In this document: in pieces, positions 27,864-36,671 of the stretch
How the letters are laid out: each line of letters opens with the position of its first letter
Position numbering within the stretch: position 1 is the first letter of the stretch
From: Bradyrhizobium neotropicale
Lineage (GTDB): Bacteria > Pseudomonadota > Alphaproteobacteria > Rhizobiales > Xanthobacteraceae
Reading direction: 5' to 3'
Assembly (NCBI RefSeq): GCF_001641695.1
Contig: NZ_LSEF01000033.1
Coordinates: 56,456 to 120,455 of the forward strand
DNA length: 64,000 bases
Position numbers and translations under genes: made by a program
The notes under the pieces: generated by a model
The model's input: only the letters and a program-made list of their open reading frames with translations
Database searches by the model: none
Told to the model about the DNA's origin: nothing

Positions 27864-27892
27864 TTCCCGACGATTTCGGGAATTTTTCCCGA
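27864..27892 (-). promoter_or_regulatory. Triple-arm inverted repeat upstream of the TonB receptor
   Basis: TTCCCGA (27864-27870), TCGGGAA (27876-27882) and TTCCCGA (27886-27892) alternate in orientation, with spacers of 5 and 3 bases. The first pair forms TCCCG-N7-CGGGA, as does the palindrome just upstream of lanM (50741-50759). It lies about 130 bases from the receptor start and 16 bases beyond the kinase stop. It may be an operator, or a terminator of the kinase gene; there is no T-run. Confidence 0.45.
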
Positions 27893-27907
27893 TCACCTGC
27901 GGCGCGA

Positions 27908-29272
27908 TCAGGCCGCCGCTGTCGGAACCAGCGCTTCCACGGTGACGCCCCCCTCTCCGGACGCAATGTCGAGCGTGCCGCCCAACGCCAGAATCCGCTC
28001 CCGCATGCCGACCAGACCGAAGCCGAGCTTCTGGCCCGGCTCCATGCCGCGGCCATTATCGCTGACCCGCACCCGGGCACAGCCGCGGCCGTCGCGGACA
28101 CCGTTGGACTGTCCGGCCGGCTCGATGAGGACATTGACCGAAGTCGCGCCGGCATGGCGGAACACGTTGGTGAGCGCCTCCTGCACGATGCGGTAGATGG
28201 TGAGGTCGGCGGTCTCGCCGGTGACCCCAAGCGCCGGCGAGATCGTGGTCTCGATCGCCACGTCGGGGTGCGATTCGCGCCAGAGCCGCGACAGCGATTC
28301 GAGCGCCTTGCGCAGGCCAAGCTCGGCGAGGCCGACGGGCCGGAGGCGCTCCAGCACGCGGCGATTGAACTGCTGTAGCGCGTTGATCTGCTCCAGCATG
28401 GCGCTGCCGTGCTTGCGCACGGCCTCCGGGCTCGGCGCCCGCCCGTCCGACAGTTTCGCCAGCGCGCTCGCATGCGCGCGCAGGGAGAACAGATATGGCC
28501 CGAACTCATCGTGCAACTCGCGCGCGATCTCCTTGCGCTCCACGTCCTGCAGCGATACGGCGCGTTCGGCGAGCCGGCGCTTGTCTTCAACGGCCTCCCC
28601 CAGCGTCGCCGCGAGATGGTTGAGCTTGGCGCAGATCGCGGCGAGCTCGGGCGCGCCGCCCGGCTTGACGCGGGCGTCGTAGCGCCCGCTTTCGAGGGCG
28701 GACATGGCCTGCGCCAGCGACTGGAGCGGCTCGAGCGCGCGGCCGACCACCGTCATGGTCACCAGGAACAGCGCGAGCGCGATCACCGAGCCGACCTCGA
28801 GTTGCGTCACGATGCCGTCCCAGATCTCGGCGATCTCGTCATTCGGATGCGAGGTGATCACGAGCGAGCCGGGCTTGCCGTGGATCGAGACGGGCACGCT
28901 GACGGCGGTCTGATCGGGATGAACCAGGCTGATGAACCAGGCCGGCGGCCCGTGCGCGTCGTCTTCTGCCTCGGCCCGCGGCGGCGTGAGCGGGTTTCCG
29001 TCGGCGTCGCGCAGCGCGATGCTGACGTGGCGCAGGCGGTTGAGGTCGCGGGCGATCTGGTTCAGCTTGGCTTCGGGATCGGGCGCTTCGTTGAGATCGG
29101 CAACGATCATCTCGATGAACTCGCGCGCGAGCCGGATCACGCTCTGGTCCTCGGCCTGCACGCGCGGCCCCGCCTCCGCGACCTGGCGGGCGATGTTGAC
29201 GGCGAGCCCCAGCGCAAGCAGCAGCGCCAGCAGGAGGTTGATGCGCCCGCGCAACGAGAGATTTTGCCACAT
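27908..29272 (-). CDS. Sensor histidine kinase (NarX/FlhS-like), partner of the adjacent regulator
   Basis: The 454-residue kinase has an N-terminal transmembrane helix (RINLLLALLLALGLAVNIA), a periplasmic sensor of about 150 residues, a second helix (LEVGSVIALALFLVTMTVVG), a HAMP region, HisKA_3 with the phospho-histidine at 254 in IARELHDEFGPYLF, and an ATP-binding domain (VQEALTNVFRHAGA, VSDNGRGMEPG, GLVGMRERILALGG). It is divergent from a LuxR-type response regulator and close to fghA, an arrangement like Paracoccus flhSR, which controls formaldehyde and methanol oxidation. Start is ATG 29272 (MWQNLSLRGR). The signal is unknown; formaldehyde or a lanthanide is possible. Confidence 0.85.
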   Translation of the reverse strand: MWQNLSLRGRINLLLALLLALGLAVNIARQVAEAGPRVQAEDQSVIRLAREFIEMIVADLNEAPDPEAKLNQIARDLNRLRHVSIALRDADGNPLTPPRAEAEDDAHGPPAWFISLVHPDQTAVSVPVSIHGKPGSLVITSHPNDEIAEIWDGIVTQLEVGSVIALALFLVTMTVVGRALEPLQSLAQAMSALESGRYDARVKPGGAPELAAICAKLNHLAATLGEAVEDKRRLAERAVSLQDVERKEIARELHDEFGPYLFSLRAHASALAKLSDGRAPSPEAVRKHGSAMLEQINALQQFNRRVLERLRPVGLAELGLRKALESLSRLWRESHPDVAIETTISPALGVTGETADLTIYRIVQEALTNVFRHAGATSVNVLIEPAGQSNGVRDGRGCARVRVSDNGRGMEPGQKLGFGLVGMRERILALGGTLDIASGEGGVTVEALVPTAAA

Positions 29273-29475
29273 AGGTGTGTCCGTGACCCGCGAAGGTTTG
29301 CCCGCGCCTGTCCGATGACGTTGACAGACCCGAAGCGCCCGATATCTAATCGCAAGCGTACAGCAATCTCGACCGCGCTGCATGGTCAGATGAGGAGCGC
29401 GCCGAAAGCAGGCGCCGTCTCTATCCGAACCATGCGGCGCAAAAGCAGGTCGCGGCGCTGTCGCGAGGAACGCTT

Positions 29476-30096
29476 ATGCGCATTTTGATCGTTGACGATC
29501 ATCCCATCGTCGCCTCCGGCTGCCGAGCCGTGCTGGCCGACGAAGGCGAGATCGACATTTTGGAAGCCGCCGACGCCGAAAGCGGCGAGTGCGTCTTCAT
29601 TGTCGAGCGTCCCGACATCTGCGTGATCGACATCAACCTGCCGACCGTCTCCGGCTTCGAGCTCGCGCGCCGCATCCTCGATCGTGCGCCCGAGGCCCGC
29701 ATCATCATGTTCAGCATGAACGACGACCCTGCCTTCGCCGCGCGCGCGATCGAGTGCGGGGCCAAGGGCTACGTCTCCAAGACCGGCGACCCCGACGACC
29801 TCGTCGAGGCGATCCGCGCCGTCGGCAACGGCGGCACCTACTTGCCGAGCGCGATCGCGCGCAGCATCGCCTTTGCCGGACCTGCGCTGGCGCAAAATCC
29901 GCTGGCGAAGCTGAACGCGCGCGAGATGGAGATCCTGCGGCTGCTCAGCGCGGGAAAAAGCCTGTCCGAAATCGCCTGGCTGGTGCAATCGTCCTACAAG
30001 ACGGTCGCCAACACCTCCTCGATCATGCGCCAGAAGCTCGGGGTGAAGACCTCGGTCGAACTGGTGCGGCTGGCGATCGACAGCGGCGTCGCCTGA
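29476..30096 (+). CDS. NarL/FixJ-type response regulator (FlhR-like)
   Basis: The 206-residue protein has a receiver domain (MRILIVDDHP, phospho-acceptor Asp52 in CVIDINLPTVSG, Lys in GYVSKTGDP) and a C-terminal LuxR helix-turn-helix (LNAREMEILRLLSAGKSLSEIA, then KTVANTSSIMRQKLGVKT). It is divergent from the adjacent histidine kinase with about 200 bases between starts, and 77 bases upstream of fghA on the same strand. By context it should regulate C1-oxidation genes. In the DNA-recognition part a Tyr-Lys-Thr replaces the more usual His-Lys-Thr/Val. Confidence 0.87.
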   Translation: MRILIVDDHPIVASGCRAVLADEGEIDILEAADAESGECVFIVERPDICVIDINLPTVSGFELARRILDRAPEARIIMFSMNDDPAFAARAIECGAKGYVSKTGDPDDLVEAIRAVGNGGTYLPSAIARSIAFAGPALAQNPLAKLNAREMEILRLLSAGKSLSEIAWLVQSSYKTVANTSSIMRQKLGVKTSVELVRLAIDSGVA

Positions 30097-30173
30097 CGAA
30101 GCGAGCGCCGGCACATATCGGTCACACAAGCGTTGCAATCATCATGTGGTTAGGCGCCACGGAGTATTAGGGC

Positions 30174-31019
30174 ATGACGATCCAGACTGTCTCGACCAAC
30201 AAATCCTATGGCGGCGTGCAGGGCGTGTACCGCCATGCGAGCGCCGTCACCGGCACCGATATGGTGTTCTCGGTCTATGTTCCGCCGCACCCGGATGGGG
30301 TGAAGCTGCCGGTGGTGTGGTATCTCTCCGGCCTCACCTGCACCCATGCCAACGTCACCGAAAAGGGTGAATTCCGCCGCGCCTGCGCCGAGCTCGGCCT
30401 GATCTTCGTCGCGCCCGACACCAGCCCGCGCGGGCCCGACGTGCCCGGCGATCCCAACAACGCCTATGATTTCGGCCTGGGCGCCGGCTTCTACGTCGAC
30501 GCCACGCAAGAGCCGTTCGCGCGCAACTATCGGATGTGGAGCTACGTCACCGACGAGCTGCCGAAGCTCTTGGCGGAGAATTTCCCGGTCGATGCCAAGC
30601 GGCAATCGGTGATGGGCCATTCGATGGGCGGCCACGGCGCGTTGACGGTGGCGCTGCGCAATCCGCACCGCTATCGCGCGGCCAGCGCCTTCGCCCCGAT
30701 CGTGGCGCCGTCGCAGGTACCGTGGGGCATCAAGGCGCTCACCGGCTATCTCGGCCCCAACAAGGACGCCTGGCGCAGCCATGACACGGTCGCGCTGATC
30801 GAGGACGGCGCGGAGTTTTCCGGCTTCATGGTCGACTATGGCGATGCCGACAATTTCCTGAAAGAGCAGCTCCGTCCCGAGCTGCTGGAGGCCGCCTGCA
30901 CCAAGGCCAACATCCCGCTGACGCTGCGGCGCCAGGCGGGCTACGACCACAGCTACTACTTCATCTCCACCTTCATGAGCGACCATTTGCACTGGCACGC
31001 AGGGAAGTTGGCGGCGTGA
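30174..31019 (+). CDS. fghA: S-formylglutathione hydrolase
   Basis: The 281-residue esterase-D-type enzyme hydrolyses S-formylglutathione to formate and glutathione, the last step of glutathione-dependent formaldehyde oxidation. The nucleophile is Ser150 in VMGHSMGGHGALT; LSGLTCTHANVTEKGEFRR and FIVAPDTSPRG-like LIFVAPDTSPRGPDVPGD are hallmark family motifs, and GYDHSYYFISTF carries the catalytic histidine. It completes the pathway whose first steps (gfa, frmA) lie at 58419-60125 in the same window. It is downstream of the response regulator and followed by a palindromic repeat. Confidence 0.95.
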   Translation: MTIQTVSTNKSYGGVQGVYRHASAVTGTDMVFSVYVPPHPDGVKLPVVWYLSGLTCTHANVTEKGEFRRACAELGLIFVAPDTSPRGPDVPGDPNNAYDFGLGAGFYVDATQEPFARNYRMWSYVTDELPKLLAENFPVDAKRQSVMGHSMGGHGALTVALRNPHRYRAASAFAPIVAPSQVPWGIKALTGYLGPNKDAWRSHDTVALIEDGAEFSGFMVDYGDADNFLKEQLRPELLEAACTKANIPLTLRRQAGYDHSYYFISTFMSDHLHWHAGKLAA

Positions 31020-31028
31020 AGGTTGCTC

Positions 31029-31178
31029 TCCCCTCCCCCTCTCCCCGTTCTTACGGGGAGAGGGTTGGGGTGAGGGGCTGCATCCGCAAAGCCGCTAATG
31101 GTTGGACTCGCGGAGAGTCCCCCTCACCCGGAATTTGCTCTCGCAAATTCCGGCCTCTCCCTGCAAGCGGGGAGAGGC
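31029..31178 (+). repeat. Dispersed palindromic repeat element, copy 2
   Basis: The 150-base element starts with the perfect hairpin CTCTCCCCGTTCTTACGGGG-AGAG, then GGGGTGAGGGGCT, a spacer with GGACTCGCGGAGAGTCC, an internal hairpin around GGAATTTGCTCTCGCAAATTCC, and ends CAAGCGGGGAGAGG. It lies between the convergent 3' ends of fghA and the DUF3280-like gene. It matches 14394-14529 in reverse orientation. Confidence 0.75.
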
Positions 31179-31188
31179 GAAGATCCCC

Positions 31189-31692
31189 CTACTCCGGCTT
31201 CCCGTAGTTCGGCGCGAGCAGGCGGTTGCGGATCAAATAGCTCATGGCGCGGGTCCAGGATTCGTCGGTGTTGCCGCGCATGTCCGCGCTGGCAACGGTG
31301 ATGAGACTGCCCGTCTTCACGTCGCGCAGGTAGATGTTCAGGTTGATGATCAGGTTGGAGACCTTCTGCACCAGGCCGGTGATCTCGAGGTCGGCGCCCA
31401 ATTTGCCGGCGAGTTCGACGTCGCAGCCGCCGCAGGCCTGCAAATTGCTGCGATGGGCGGCATCCCGGACCGGCGCGATGTCGAGCAGTTGGAACCTGCC
31501 TGACTCCGCCAACTCCTTGCGCAGCTGCTCACTGATGCGACCGAGCCGTTCCTGCTCCGGCTTCGAGCCGTAGAACTCGCCGGGCAGGCTGGTGTCGAGC
31601 AGCTCGAAATCGAACACCGCGAGTTTCGGCGGATCGGCGAACGCGACCGATCCCAAGAGCAGCAGGACGACGATCGACGACAGCGCTCGCAT
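31189..31692 (-). CDS. DUF3280-like secreted protein of quinoprotein loci
   Basis: The 167-residue product has a clean signal peptide (MRALSSIVVLLLLGSVAFA) and a mature part starting DPPKLAVFDFELLDTSLPGE, with two closely spaced cysteines (QACGGCDVELAGKLGADLE) and LNIYLRDVKTGSLI. This resembles DUF3280 proteins (a curli/TolB-N-like fold) that recur in XoxF/PQQ gene clusters. It is probably periplasmic. Start 31692 is chosen for the signal peptide; in-frame ATGs at 31719 and 31761 exist. It is divergent from the ABC operon that starts at 31823. Confidence 0.65.
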   Translation of the reverse strand: MRALSSIVVLLLLGSVAFADPPKLAVFDFELLDTSLPGEFYGSKPEQERLGRISEQLRKELAESGRFQLLDIAPVRDAAHRSNLQACGGCDVELAGKLGADLEITGLVQKVSNLIINLNIYLRDVKTGSLITVASADMRGNTDESWTRAMSYLIRNRLLAPNYGKPE

Positions 31693-31822
31693 GATCGTGA
31701 TTCCAGCCCGTGCGCGCATGAGGACGAAATGCGGGGTTGCAAGCCATGCCAAATTGGTCATGCTTCCAGCAGAAACAATTCTCCACCGGCGGTCAAGCCG
31801 GGGAGAACGCGACGGAGGATAC

Positions 31823-33004
31823 ATGATCCGATGGTTGGTCGGCCTGCTGGCCTTAAGTCTTGCGGCGACGCAGGCGCTGGCCGCTGACCCCATTGAGATC
31901 GGCGTCGGCTATCTCGGCGTTGCCGGCACGAAGTCGACGCTGTCGCTGGTCGAGCAGCCCGCCGAGAATGACGGTATCGCCGGCGCGCGCCTGGCGATCG
32001 AGGACAACAACACCACCGGAAAATTCCTCAACCAGCGTTTCACGCTGGAGGAGCGTCGCCTGAAGGAAGGCGAGGACCCGGTCCAGGCCGCCACCGCGCT
32101 CGCCGAGCATAACGGCTTCATCATTGCCGATCTTCCCCCCGATGCCCTGCTGAAGGTTGCCGACGCCTTGCGCGACCGCGGCACGCTGCTGTTCAACGCC
32201 GGCGCGATCGACGAGCGGCTGCGCGAGGCCGATTGCCGCACCAACGTCATCCACACCGCGCCGACGCGGTCGATGCTGGCGGACGCGCTCGGCCAGTATC
32301 TGGTGTGGAAGCGGTGGTCGCGCTGGCTGCTCGTGGTCGGCTCGCATGAGGAGGACAAGCTCTATGCCGATGCACTCAGGCGCGCCGCCGCGCGGTTCGG
32401 CGCCAAGATCGTGCAGGAGCGCACGTTCGAAGACACCGGTGGCGCACGCCGCACCGATTCCGGCGTGACGCTGATCCAGCGCCAGATGCCAGTCTTTACG
32501 CAGCAGGCGCCGGCCTATGACGTGCTGGTCGCCGCCGACGAGAGCGAGGTGTTCGGCGCCTACCTGCCCTATCGCACCTGGGATCCGCGGCCCGTCGCCG
32601 GCTCGGCAGGCCTCGTGCCGCGCAGCTGGGACGCGGCGCAGGATCAGTGGGGCGCGATCCAGATGCAGAACCGCTTCATGAAGCTGAATTCGCGGCGGAT
32701 GACGGCGCTCGACATGCAGGCGTGGACCGCGGCGCGCATGATCGGGGAAGCGACCTCGCGCACCAATTCCGGCGATGCCAGGAAGGTCACCGATTTCATC
32801 AAGGGACCGGACTTCTCGGTCGCCGCCTTCAAGGGCACGCGGCTGACCCTGCGCGACTGGAACCTCCAACTGCGCCAGCCGATCCTCCTGGTCGACGGCC
32901 GCATGGTCGTCTCGGTCTCGCCGCAGGAAGGCTTCCTGCACCAGGTCTCGGAGCTCGATACGCTCGGCTATGACCGCCCGGAGAGCAAATGCAAGCTGAA
33001 ATGA
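31823..33004 (+). CDS. Periplasmic binding protein of the PQQ-dependent alcohol dehydrogenase ABC system (LutA-like)
   Basis: The 393-residue protein has a signal peptide (MIRWLVGLLALSLAATQALA) and a branched-chain-amino-acid-receptor-like fold beginning DPIEIGVGYLGVAGTKSTL. It corresponds to the substrate-binding family found beside PQQ-dependent alcohol dehydrogenases. In Methylobacterium the related lut operon takes up lanthanides. CGGAGGATAC precedes the ATG. First gene of an operon with the beta-propeller, ATPase and permease. The true ligand (lanthanide chelate, PQQ, other) cannot be read from sequence. Confidence 0.8.
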   Translation: MIRWLVGLLALSLAATQALAADPIEIGVGYLGVAGTKSTLSLVEQPAENDGIAGARLAIEDNNTTGKFLNQRFTLEERRLKEGEDPVQAATALAEHNGFIIADLPPDALLKVADALRDRGTLLFNAGAIDERLREADCRTNVIHTAPTRSMLADALGQYLVWKRWSRWLLVVGSHEEDKLYADALRRAAARFGAKIVQERTFEDTGGARRTDSGVTLIQRQMPVFTQQAPAYDVLVAADESEVFGAYLPYRTWDPRPVAGSAGLVPRSWDAAQDQWGAIQMQNRFMKLNSRRMTALDMQAWTAARMIGEATSRTNSGDARKVTDFIKGPDFSVAAFKGTRLTLRDWNLQLRQPILLVDGRMVVSVSPQEGFLHQVSELDTLGYDRPESKCKLK

Positions 33005-33012
33005 GGACGATA

Positions 33013-33981
33013 ATGTCGCGCATGTGGCGTGTGGGGCTGCTTTCCGGACTGGCGCTCGCGGCGGCGCCGGCGCACGCGTTCATCGCCTATGTCTCGAACG
33101 AGAAGAGCAACACCGTCTCGGTGATCGATACCGACAGCTGGACGGTGACCAAGACCATCAAGGTCGGCCAGCGCCCGCGCGGCATCGAGTTCTCGCGCGA
33201 CGGCAAGTTCGTGATGGTCGCGGTCGGCGACGACGACACCATCCAGGTGATCGATGCGAAGACGCAAGCGGTGGTGGACAGCCTGCCGTCCGGCCCCGAT
33301 CCTGAATTGTTCGCCCAGGACGCCGCCGGCAAGATCCTCTATGTCGCCAACGAGAACGACAACACGGTGACTGTGATTGATCTGGAAAAGCGCGCACGGC
33401 TCGGCGACATCCAGGTCGGCGTCGAGCCCGAAGGCATGACCATCAGCCCCGACGGCAAGACGCTGATCAACACGTCGGAAACGACCAACATGGCGCATTT
33501 CATCGATACCTCGTCGCGCCAGATCGTCGCTAACGTGCTGGTCGACGCGCGGCCGCGCTTTGCCGAGTTCAAGCATGACAGCACGGAATTGTGGGTGTCC
33601 TCGGAGATCGGCGGCACGGTGTCGATCATCGATCCCAAGAAGCATGAGGTGATCGGCAAGGTCGCATTCGAGATTCCGGGCCTGCGGCGCGAGGCGATCC
33701 AGCCGGTCGGTATCGGCATGACCAAGGACGACAAGACCGCCTTCATCGCGCTGGGCCCCGCCAACCGCGTCGCCGTGGTCGATACCGCCACGCGCAAGGT
33801 GACGAAATATCTGCTGGTGGGCCAGCGCGTCTGGCATATGGCGTTCACGCCGGACGAAAAATACCTGCTCACCACCAACGGCGTCTCGAACGACATCTCC
33901 GTGATCGACGTCGCCGCGCAGAAGGTGATCAAGACCATTCAGGTGGGCGAACTGCCCTGGGGCATCACGATCGCGCCATGA
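33013..33981 (+). CDS. PQQ-associated YVTN beta-propeller protein
   Basis: The 322-residue secreted protein has a signal peptide (SRMWRVGLLSGLALAAAPAHA) and seven-bladed YVTN-type repeats: AYVSNEKSNTVSVIDTDSW, VANENDNTVTVIDLEKRA, VSSEIGGTVSIIDPKKHE and TNGVSNDISVIDVAAQK. It belongs to the beta-propeller family linked to PQQ-dependent catabolism. Start 33013 has GAGGA at the right spacing; ATG 33001, overlapping the previous stop, is an alternative. Its last four bases overlap the ATPase start. Probable role: periplasmic partner of the adjoining ABC transporter. Confidence 0.85.
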   Translation: MSRMWRVGLLSGLALAAAPAHAFIAYVSNEKSNTVSVIDTDSWTVTKTIKVGQRPRGIEFSRDGKFVMVAVGDDDTIQVIDAKTQAVVDSLPSGPDPELFAQDAAGKILYVANENDNTVTVIDLEKRARLGDIQVGVEPEGMTISPDGKTLINTSETTNMAHFIDTSSRQIVANVLVDARPRFAEFKHDSTELWVSSEIGGTVSIIDPKKHEVIGKVAFEIPGLRREAIQPVGIGMTKDDKTAFIALGPANRVAVVDTATRKVTKYLLVGQRVWHMAFTPDEKYLLTTNGVSNDISVIDVAAQKVIKTIQVGELPWGITIAP

Positions 33982-34787
33982 CCAGCCCTGCTCCCATCGC
34001 CGATCAACGCGAGGCCGCGCCGAAGCCCGATCCGGCCACAGTGCCGGCGCTGTCGATCGACGGCGTCAGCCATTCCTACGGCCCGCGCCGGGCGCTGATC
34101 GACGTCTCCTTCAGTGTCGCGCCGGCAAGCTTCACGGCGCTGCTCGGCCTCAACGGCGCCGGCAAGAGCACGCTGTTTTCGCTCATCACACGCCTGTTCG
34201 GCATCCAATCGGGACGCGTCGCCATTTTCGGTCATGACATCACCGGCTCACCTGGCGAGGCGCTGCGGCTGCTCGGCGTCGTATTCCAGCCGCGCACGCT
34301 CGATCTCGACCTGTCGCTGACGCAGAACCTGCTCTATCACGCCGCCCTCCACGGCATCAGCCGGCGCGAGGCGGCCGCACGCAGCGCAGACCTGCTCGGC
34401 CGCATCGGGCTTGCCGACCGTGCCGGCAACAAGGTGCGCGATCTCTCCGGCGGACAAATGCGGCGGCTGGAGATCGCGCGGGCGCTGCTGCACCGGCCGC
34501 GCCTCTTGCTGCTGGACGAGCCGACCGTCGGCCTCGACGTCAAGGCGCGGGCCGACATCATCAGCCATGTCCGTCAGCTCGTGACCGAACAGGGCATCGG
34601 CGTGCTCTGGGCGACGCATCTGTTCGACGAGATCACCGCAAGCGACGACCTCGTGGTGCTGCACCAGGGCAAGGTGCTGGCGAAGGGCCCCGTCGGCCGC
34701 GTTATCACTGAGGCAGGCGCGCAGGATGTCAACACCGCCTTCATGCGCCTGACCGGCGCGCAAGTCATGCCGGGAGGCGGCGCATGA
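33978..34787 (+). CDS. ABC transporter ATPase, PQQ-dependent alcohol dehydrogenase system (LutE-like)
   Basis: The 269-residue ATPase has Walker A LLGLNGAGKSTLFS, Q-loop VVFQPRTLDLDLSL, signature VRDLSGGQMRRLEIARAL, Walker B RLLLLDEPTVGLD and H-loop ATHLFDE. It pairs with the ABC-2-type permease that follows, with ATGA overlaps on both sides, so translation is coupled. ATPase plus ABC-2 permease is more typical of exporters, whereas the operon also has a binding protein; this mix is characteristic of the PQQ/lut systems. Confidence 0.9.
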   Translation: MTSPAPIADQREAAPKPDPATVPALSIDGVSHSYGPRRALIDVSFSVAPASFTALLGLNGAGKSTLFSLITRLFGIQSGRVAIFGHDITGSPGEALRLLGVVFQPRTLDLDLSLTQNLLYHAALHGISRREAAARSADLLGRIGLADRAGNKVRDLSGGQMRRLEIARALLHRPRLLLLDEPTVGLDVKARADIISHVRQLVTEQGIGVLWATHLFDEITASDDLVVLHQGKVLAKGPVGRVITEAGAQDVNTAFMRLTGAQVMPGGGA

Positions 34788-35632
34788 GCAGCATCACGAC
34801 GCGCGACGCGCCGCGCGGCTTCTCGGCCTCGGAGTACATGACCTGCCTCACCGGCATCGTCTGGCGCGAGGGCCTGCGCTTCCTGCATCAGCGCGAGCGC
34901 TTCATCTCCGCGCTGGTGCGCCCCCTGGTGTGGCTGTTCATCTTCGCCGCCGGCTTCCGCCAGGTGCTCGGCATCTCGATCATCCCGCCTTACGAGACCT
35001 ACATCCTCTACGAGGTCTATATCGCGCCGGGGCTGATCGCGATGATCCAGCTCTTCAACGGCATGCAGTCCTCGCTCTCGATGGTCTATGACCGCGAGAT
35101 GGGCAATATGCGCACGCTGCTGGTGAGCCCGCTGCCGCGCTGGTTCTTGCTGTTCTGCAAGCTGCTCGCGGGCACCGCGGTGTCGCTGCTCCAGGTCTAT
35201 GCGTTCCTCCTGATCGCCTGGTTCTGGGACATCACCCCTCCCCCATCAGGCTATCTCACCGTGCTGCCGGCGCTGATCCTGTCCGGATTGATGCTGGGCT
35301 CGCTCGGCATGCTGATCTCCTCCGGCATCAAGCAACTCGAGAACTTCGCCGGCGTGATGAATTTCGTGATCTTCCCGATGTTCTTCGCCTCCTCTGCGCT
35401 CTACCCGCTCTGGCGGGTGCAGGAGGGCAGCCCCTATCTTTATTATGTCTGTGAGGCCAATCCGTTCACCCATGCGGTGGAGCTGATCCGCTTCGCGCTG
35501 TATGGACAGATCAACTGGATCTCGCTGGCGGTGGTCGCGACCTGTACAATCGTCTTCATGATCGGGGCGATCTATGCCTATGATCCATCGCGCGGACTGG
35601 CACGACGCGGGCCCGCGGGAGGCGAAGGATGA
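34784..35632 (+). CDS. ABC-2 type permease, PQQ-dependent alcohol dehydrogenase system (LutF-like)
   Basis: The 282-residue permease has six transmembrane helices, including LVRPLVWLFIFAAGFRQVLG, GLIAMIQLFNGMQSSLSMVYD, LLAGTAVSLLQVYAFLLIAW and the terminal VVATCTIVFMIGAIYAYDPS. GNMRTLLVSPLPRWFLLFCK is the ABC-2 coupling helix region. It overlaps both neighbours by four bases. Partner of the ATPase at 33978-34787; substrate and direction not proven. Confidence 0.88.
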   Translation: MSSITTRDAPRGFSASEYMTCLTGIVWREGLRFLHQRERFISALVRPLVWLFIFAAGFRQVLGISIIPPYETYILYEVYIAPGLIAMIQLFNGMQSSLSMVYDREMGNMRTLLVSPLPRWFLLFCKLLAGTAVSLLQVYAFLLIAWFWDITPPPSGYLTVLPALILSGLMLGSLGMLISSGIKQLENFAGVMNFVIFPMFFASSALYPLWRVQEGSPYLYYVCEANPFTHAVELIRFALYGQINWISLAVVATCTIVFMIGAIYAYDPSRGLARRGPAGGEG

Positions 35633-36243
35633 GATTGGGGATCGTGACCATGGCCGCACTGGTGCTCGCAGCCGCGAGCACGGCCGCGCGCGCGGCCGAT
35701 CCGCGCTATCCCAACTGGCCCTGCACGCAGGCCAAGGTTCCGGAGATCTCGCTCGCCGCTGTCTGGGGCGGGCCGCCGCTCGACGACGTCCAGAACAAGT
35801 GGAAGGACGACGCGAAGATCAGCGGACTGGTCTCAAAGCTATCGGCGCGGAAGACGCCGCTGGACGAGGCCGAGAAGTCGGTGAAGGAATTTCTGGCAGC
35901 TTCCGCCTCCGACAAGACCACGAACGCAAAACTGCTGTTCGCCGGCCTGTTCGACACGCTCAACGCCCAACGCTCCCAGGTCATGAGCGGGCTCGAACGC
36001 GTCAGCCGCAAGCAGCGCGAAGCCGCCGACAAGATCCGCGACGAGACCCTCCAGCTCCAGGCGCTTCAGGGCGCGACGCCCCGCGACGAGACCAAGATCG
36101 AGGCGCTGAGTAATCAATTGGTCTGGGAGACCCGCATTTTCGAGGACCGTCGCAAGGTGGTGCGATTTGTCTGCGAGGTTCCAACCACGATCGACCAGCG
36201 CCTGTTTGCGCTTGGACGCGTGGTCCAGCAGGAAATGGAATAG
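35629..36243 (+). CDS. Periplasmic protein of the PQQ ABC operon, unknown function
   Basis: The 204-residue product has a signal peptide (MRLGIVTMAALVLAAASTAARA) and a mature region beginning DPRYPNWPCTQAKVPEISLAAVWGGP, two cysteines (WPCTQ and RFVCEVP), then mostly helical sequence (SGLERVSRKQREAADKI). It is the last gene of the ATGA-coupled operon and occupies the position of the small exported LutG-type protein. I recognise the PNWPC start from proteins of this neighbourhood, without known function. Confidence 0.65.
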   Translation: MRLGIVTMAALVLAAASTAARAADPRYPNWPCTQAKVPEISLAAVWGGPPLDDVQNKWKDDAKISGLVSKLSARKTPLDEAEKSVKEFLAASASDKTTNAKLLFAGLFDTLNAQRSQVMSGLERVSRKQREAADKIRDETLQLQALQGATPRDETKIEALSNQLVWETRIFEDRRKVVRFVCEVPTTIDQRLFALGRVVQQEME

Positions 36244-36368
36244 CGTCAGCCTCGCTGACAGCTCACGAAAAGTTCCTGGATTGGCCCCGCTTTTGCCGCG
36301 CTATCTGCCGGAACCAAATCGATTTATCATGTCTTGTCGAAGTGAATCCTAGACGTCGGGAGGCCTCG

Positions 36369-36671
36369 ATGGGAACAGCAAAATTCATCTACGCAGGAGC
36401 TGCGGCCATCGGCATGCTTGCGTCACCGGCATTTGCCGCTGACGACATGACCGGAATGATCACGAGGATCGACCGGCTCAACAACACGATCTCCATTCAG
36501 CAGATGCAGAAGGGAACGGTCGGTGGCAGCGCGGGCGGTGCCGGCGCGCTTCAGGAGTACAAGGCGAAGGATGCCGGCATGCTCGAAAGCGTTCACGCCG
36601 GCGACAGGGTGACGTACTCCGCGACCGACACGAACGGCACCGGCACGCTGACCAAGCTTCAGAAGCAGTAG
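36369..36671 (+). CDS. Small secreted OB-fold-like protein (DUF1344/CusF-like)
   Basis: The 100-residue product has a signal peptide (MGTAKFIYAGAAAIGMLASPAFA) and a mature beta-rich domain: DDMTGMITRIDRLNNTISIQ, then VHAGDRVTYSATDTNGTGTL. This resembles the small OB-fold DUF1344/CusF-type periplasmic proteins. Methionines are present (DDMTGM, QQMQ, AGMLES), but no clear metal site. GGGAGG precedes the ATG. Its position just after the PQQ ABC operon suggests relatedness, but it is 125 bases away with its own promoter possible. Confidence 0.55.
   Translation: MGTAKFIYAGAAAIGMLASPAFAADDMTGMITRIDRLNNTISIQQMQKGTVGGSAGGAGALQEYKAKDAGMLESVHAGDRVTYSATDTNGTGTLTKLQKQ

Noticed and set aside
31029..31178. 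Possible CRISPR repeats or small RNA gene
   Set aside because: Repeats are palindromic, few and without regular spacers, and no cas genes are present; matches are to dispersed intergenic elements.
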